From an uncultured Lachnospiraceae bacterium (GTDB taxonomy: Bacteria; Bacillota; Clostridia; Lachnospirales; Lachnospiraceae): a DNA stretch of 6,620 nt. The notes beneath the pieces were generated by a model. The model did no database searches. It was given only the letters and a program-made list of their open reading frames with translations, and had not been told where the DNA came from. The stretch is taken from contig CAJTJY010000047.1 in the NCBI GenBank assembly GCA_910576975.1, positions 1-6,620 of the forward strand, in the 5' to 3' direction. Each line of letters opens with the position of its first letter. Within the stretch, counting starts at the first letter, position 1. The translations under genes and the position numbers were made by a program. Positions 5,063 through 6,620 of this stretch are shown here, piece by piece.

Positions 5063-5091
5063 ATTATATATTTTGTGCACCCAAAAGTCAA
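5063..5091 (-). promoter_or_regulatory. Promoter P1 of the 46-aa/RHH operon, with operator-like box
   Basis: On the minus strand TTGACT (5091-5086), a 17-bp spacer and TATAAT (5068-5063) form a near-perfect promoter. The spacer holds TTGGGTGCAC (5084-5075), matching TTGGGTACAC of P2 in 9 of 10 positions and lying one base closer to the -35. There is no clear second arm downstream of the -10, unlike P2. Confidence 0.8.
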
Positions 5092-5135
5092 GGAGTTTTT
5101 ACAAAAAATTCCACCCTACCTATTGAATCAAAAAA

Positions 5136-5152
5136 GATGCAACATTTCGCCA
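5136..5152 (-). repeat. 17-nt direct repeat, copy 2
   Basis: GATGCAACATTTCGCCA (plus strand) is the second copy of the sequence at 4433-4449, with one mismatch. It lies about 45 bp upstream of promoter P1. Confidence 0.55.
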
Positions 5153-5177
5153 CACCTTCTTCTATCTTTGGGGAGGC

Positions 5178-5208
5178 CAGGAGCATATCCTGACAGGGCT
5201 CTTCCCTG
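5178..5208. other. Two adjacent perfect 5-bp hairpins
   Basis: CAGGA-GCATA-TCCTG (5178-5192) and CAGGG-CTCTT-CCCTG (5194-5208) follow each other with one base between, just before the MITE-like element at 5217. Both have 5-nt loops and a shared CAGGR/YCCTG stem. This may be a recombination or protein binding site, or the remnant of a structured RNA. Nothing else is visible at 5153-5216. Confidence 0.4.
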
Positions 5209-5216
5209 ATATTTAA

Positions 5217-5382
5217 CTAGTGTGTTGACACATTTATATCTGGCGAAACTCTGCAGAACGATTGTTCATCAGCAAGACGGAAGAAGGAGGCGATGCGGTG
5301 GCATCGTTGACTGATGACAACGCAGTCTGATGGGCAATCGGGCAAGGAGGTTTGCCTGAATATAAATGTGTCAGTACACTAG
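5217..5382. mobile_element. MITE-like 166-bp element with 23-bp inverted ends
   Basis: The ends at 5217-5239 and 5360-5382 are inverted repeats matching at 21 of 23 positions (CTAGTGT-NN-TGACACATTTATAT). TA at 5218-5219 and 5380-5381 could be the duplicated target, leaving a 160-bp core, as in IS630/Tc1-mariner-derived MITEs. The interior has potential structure: CGATGC-GGTG-GCATCG (5291-5306), GGCAA...TTTGCC (5341-5356), and CATCAG/CTGATG pairs. It encodes no transposase. A 22-codon frame (5315-5383) preceded by a five-codon frame is too short to support as a gene. Its position between the xkdQ stop and the inserted operons suggests a separate insertion. Confidence 0.65.
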
Positions 5383-5460
5383 CCCCTCATATTTTTAAAT
5401 AGATTGTGCCACAAGATGAAAGATAATCAAATATAAATTTCCAAAAATCAGCCCTTTTCT
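5383..5460. other. AT-rich spacer between the MITE-like element and xkdQ
   Basis: I see no gene, promoter with good spacing, or terminator behind the xkdQ stop codon here. The junction between original phage DNA and inserted DNA probably falls within this stretch, because the base composition changes sharply at the xkdQ end. Confidence 0.4.
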
Positions 5461-6563
5461 CTATTCAAACGTCCCGTCATCCACCCATCCATACACGTTG
5501 CTTTTGCTGTCTGTATGAATCAAATGCCATGGATGTGCTTTTCCTGAGCCGTTCTTCTTCGTGATTTTCGCCTTGCCAGCCCTCGCCTCGTAGCCTTTCG
5601 CTCCGGGATAGGAGGACACATAGTGGGTGCCGCCTTTAAAGCTCACCATGTCGCCCACTTGGTAATCTTTCTCTGCTTCATTTGACTCCGTCTTTTTCTC
5701 CCTTGCCGCCGTCCCCGCACGCTCCACTTCCATGGACATGCTGCAGGTGCAGCAGTCATGCCGGACGCTCTTCACGAAATAACACGCATCCTTGACTCCC
5801 GCCATGACGTAGACCAAATCCCCTTTCCTGACAAAAGGGACGTCTGGCGCCTGAATGGTGACCTTGCGCTTAATCGCCCCGTCCTCATCCAATATTTCCT
5901 GCGCCGCCGACCTTGCATCCTCCAGGGACTCGTCGGAACCCCTGGTGTAAACCCTTTGGCGGATGCCGTACGCCGTCAGGCCGTCCAGGGTGGCCTCCAC
6001 GCTGGAACGCCCCTCGTCGTCTGCCTGGCCGATCACCCTTACCCTGGTGACAAGGTCCGCTGTGCTTATGCTGGTGCTTACGGACTTGGTCACATCTTCC
6101 TTGAACACGTACACGGTCCCGTTGCTGCCTTTTTCCACCACTTGCCCAACCCCCTTGTCAGCACGCACGATATAGCGCCCCGCCCCTTTCTTATGGGCGT
6201 CGTCTAGCACGTCCAGAATGATGTCCGACACGTAGGAATTATTATATTTTAGCTTTCCATGAGACACGTCAGGACCGCCATATGATTCCATGGGAATTTC
6301 CCACTCGCCAAACAATCCGGTGATGATGGACTTGGTCCCCGTGCCAGAGCCATAGTATTTGTTGTCCTGGCTTTTTTGCAAGCAATACAGGACGTCGTAA
6401 CAGGTGCATTTCAGGCTGTTGCCCCGGTTCTGCGCCTGGGGGTTCCAATCCACCACGCAGCCCCTTGCCACTTCCTTCTCCTTTTTCCCCGTCTTCGCAA
6501 ACACCGCCACGAGGCAGCCTGGCTTTATCAGGGAGGACAGCCTGCCTTTCGACGTCCTTTCAT
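5461..6563 (-). CDS. xkdQ: XkdQ-like baseplate hub protein, N-terminally truncated, with C-terminal SH3-like domain
   Basis: A tail/baseplate hub protein of the PBSX XkdQ/YqbQ type (gpD-like fold), which caps the tail tube. The readable phage-like sequence begins NERTSKGRLSSLIKPGCLVAVF at 6564 and continues through WNPQAQNRGNSLKCTCYDVLYCL. Typical hub segments are YVFKEDVTKSVSTSIS, RVRVIGQADDEG and the KGDLVYV segment. The last 66 residues (YQVGDMVSFKGGTHYVSS...VYGWVDDGTFE) are an SH3-like module known from phage lytic enzymes, suggesting cell-wall contact. The first standard start is GTG 6510 (349 aa), but it lies inside the conserved region and has no ribosome site. The frame stays open to TGA at 6618-6616 without ATG, GTG or TTG. 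About 50 family N-terminal residues are missing where the insertion-like end starts, so the gene is probably interrupted. Confidence 0.75.
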
Positions 6564-6620
6564 TTTGAGCTGGTATAATAAAGTTGTAACACCAAACAGG
6601 AAATAAATGATATATTCAAT
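6564..6620 (+). mobile_element. Terminal segment of an insertion element (right copy)
   Basis: The plus strand from 6564 reads TTTGAGCTGGT (6564-6574), then TTGTAACAC (6584-6592) and AGGAAA (6598-6603). These are the same blocks at the same spacing as on the minus strand from 56 downward. Sequence between the boxes differs, so the two are either opposite ends of one element type or ends of two related elements. xkdQ homology stops exactly here. The remainder lies outside the window, so family and transposase are unknown. No group II intron domain V is visible. Confidence 0.55.

Noticed and set aside
5240..5320. Hammerhead-ribozyme-like words (CGAAA and CTGATGA) inside the MITE-like element, CTGATGA also on the other strand
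   Set aside because: I could not build the three required stems around the core in any permutation on either strand.
5315..5383. 22-codon frame starting MTTQSDGQSG inside the MITE-like element
   Set aside because: It ends in the inverted repeat itself, is very short and matches no family I know.
6564..6620. 3' end of a group II intron interrupting xkdQ
   Set aside because: No domain V or VI hairpin is visible in the 57 bases available, and the match to the opposite window end fits an insertion-element end better.
1..6620. CRISPR array, tRNA or rRNA genes
   Set aside because: No regularly spaced repeats, cloverleaf with a TTCRA loop, or rRNA-like stretch was seen on either strand.

Overview
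The window is part of a decayed prophage in a Firmicutes host, probably Clostridia of the Lachnospiraceae type. That placement is inferred from strong GGAGG ribosome binding sites, the PBSX/XkdQ-XkdU tail gene set and the AT-rich small genes. It was not confirmed by a search. Nearly all genes read on the minus strand, so the biological order runs from high to low coordinates.

Right part (about 5461-6563): an XkdQ-like baseplate hub/tail gene with an SH3-like C-terminus. Its N-terminus is cut off at about 6564, where an insertion-sequence-like end begins. Left part (57-2939): a tightly packed contractile-tail baseplate operon with XkdR (DUF2577), XkdS (DUF2634), XkdT (baseplate J), XkdU (DUF2313) and the first seven codons of the next tail gene. 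That gene is cut at about position 56 by the same kind of end in the opposite orientation. The two ends share blocks TTTGAGCTGGT and TTGTAACAC.

Middle part (about 2970-5460): an AT-rich block that splits the normally contiguous xkdQ-xkdR pair. It has its own promoters and terminators, so it looks like a 'moron' (separately transcribed cargo). It holds two operons. Operon 1 is promoter P1, a 46-aa ORF, a ribbon-helix-helix (RHH) gene without a usable start codon, and a terminator. Operon 2 is promoter P2, an RHH repressor, a Rha-type antirepressor, an 87-aa unknown, a truncated ORF6N antirepressor and a terminator. Just after each RHH gene, on the opposite (plus) strand, sits a compact predicted small-RNA unit: a promoter with 17-bp spacing, about 60-70 nt of RNA, and an intrinsic terminator. 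Both terminator hairpins show the same 11-nt loop, TCTTGGTAGGG. Three of the four promoters carry GGTRCAC between -35 and -10, a likely operator.

The layout RHH repressor / antisense RNA / antirepressor resembles the arc-sar-ant immunity region (immI) of phage P22, here apparently duplicated and moved into a tail operon. This analogy is the main finding. It is inferred from layout and sequence signals, not demonstrated. A 166-bp element with 23-bp inverted ends flanked by TA (MITE-like) lies between xkdQ and this cargo.
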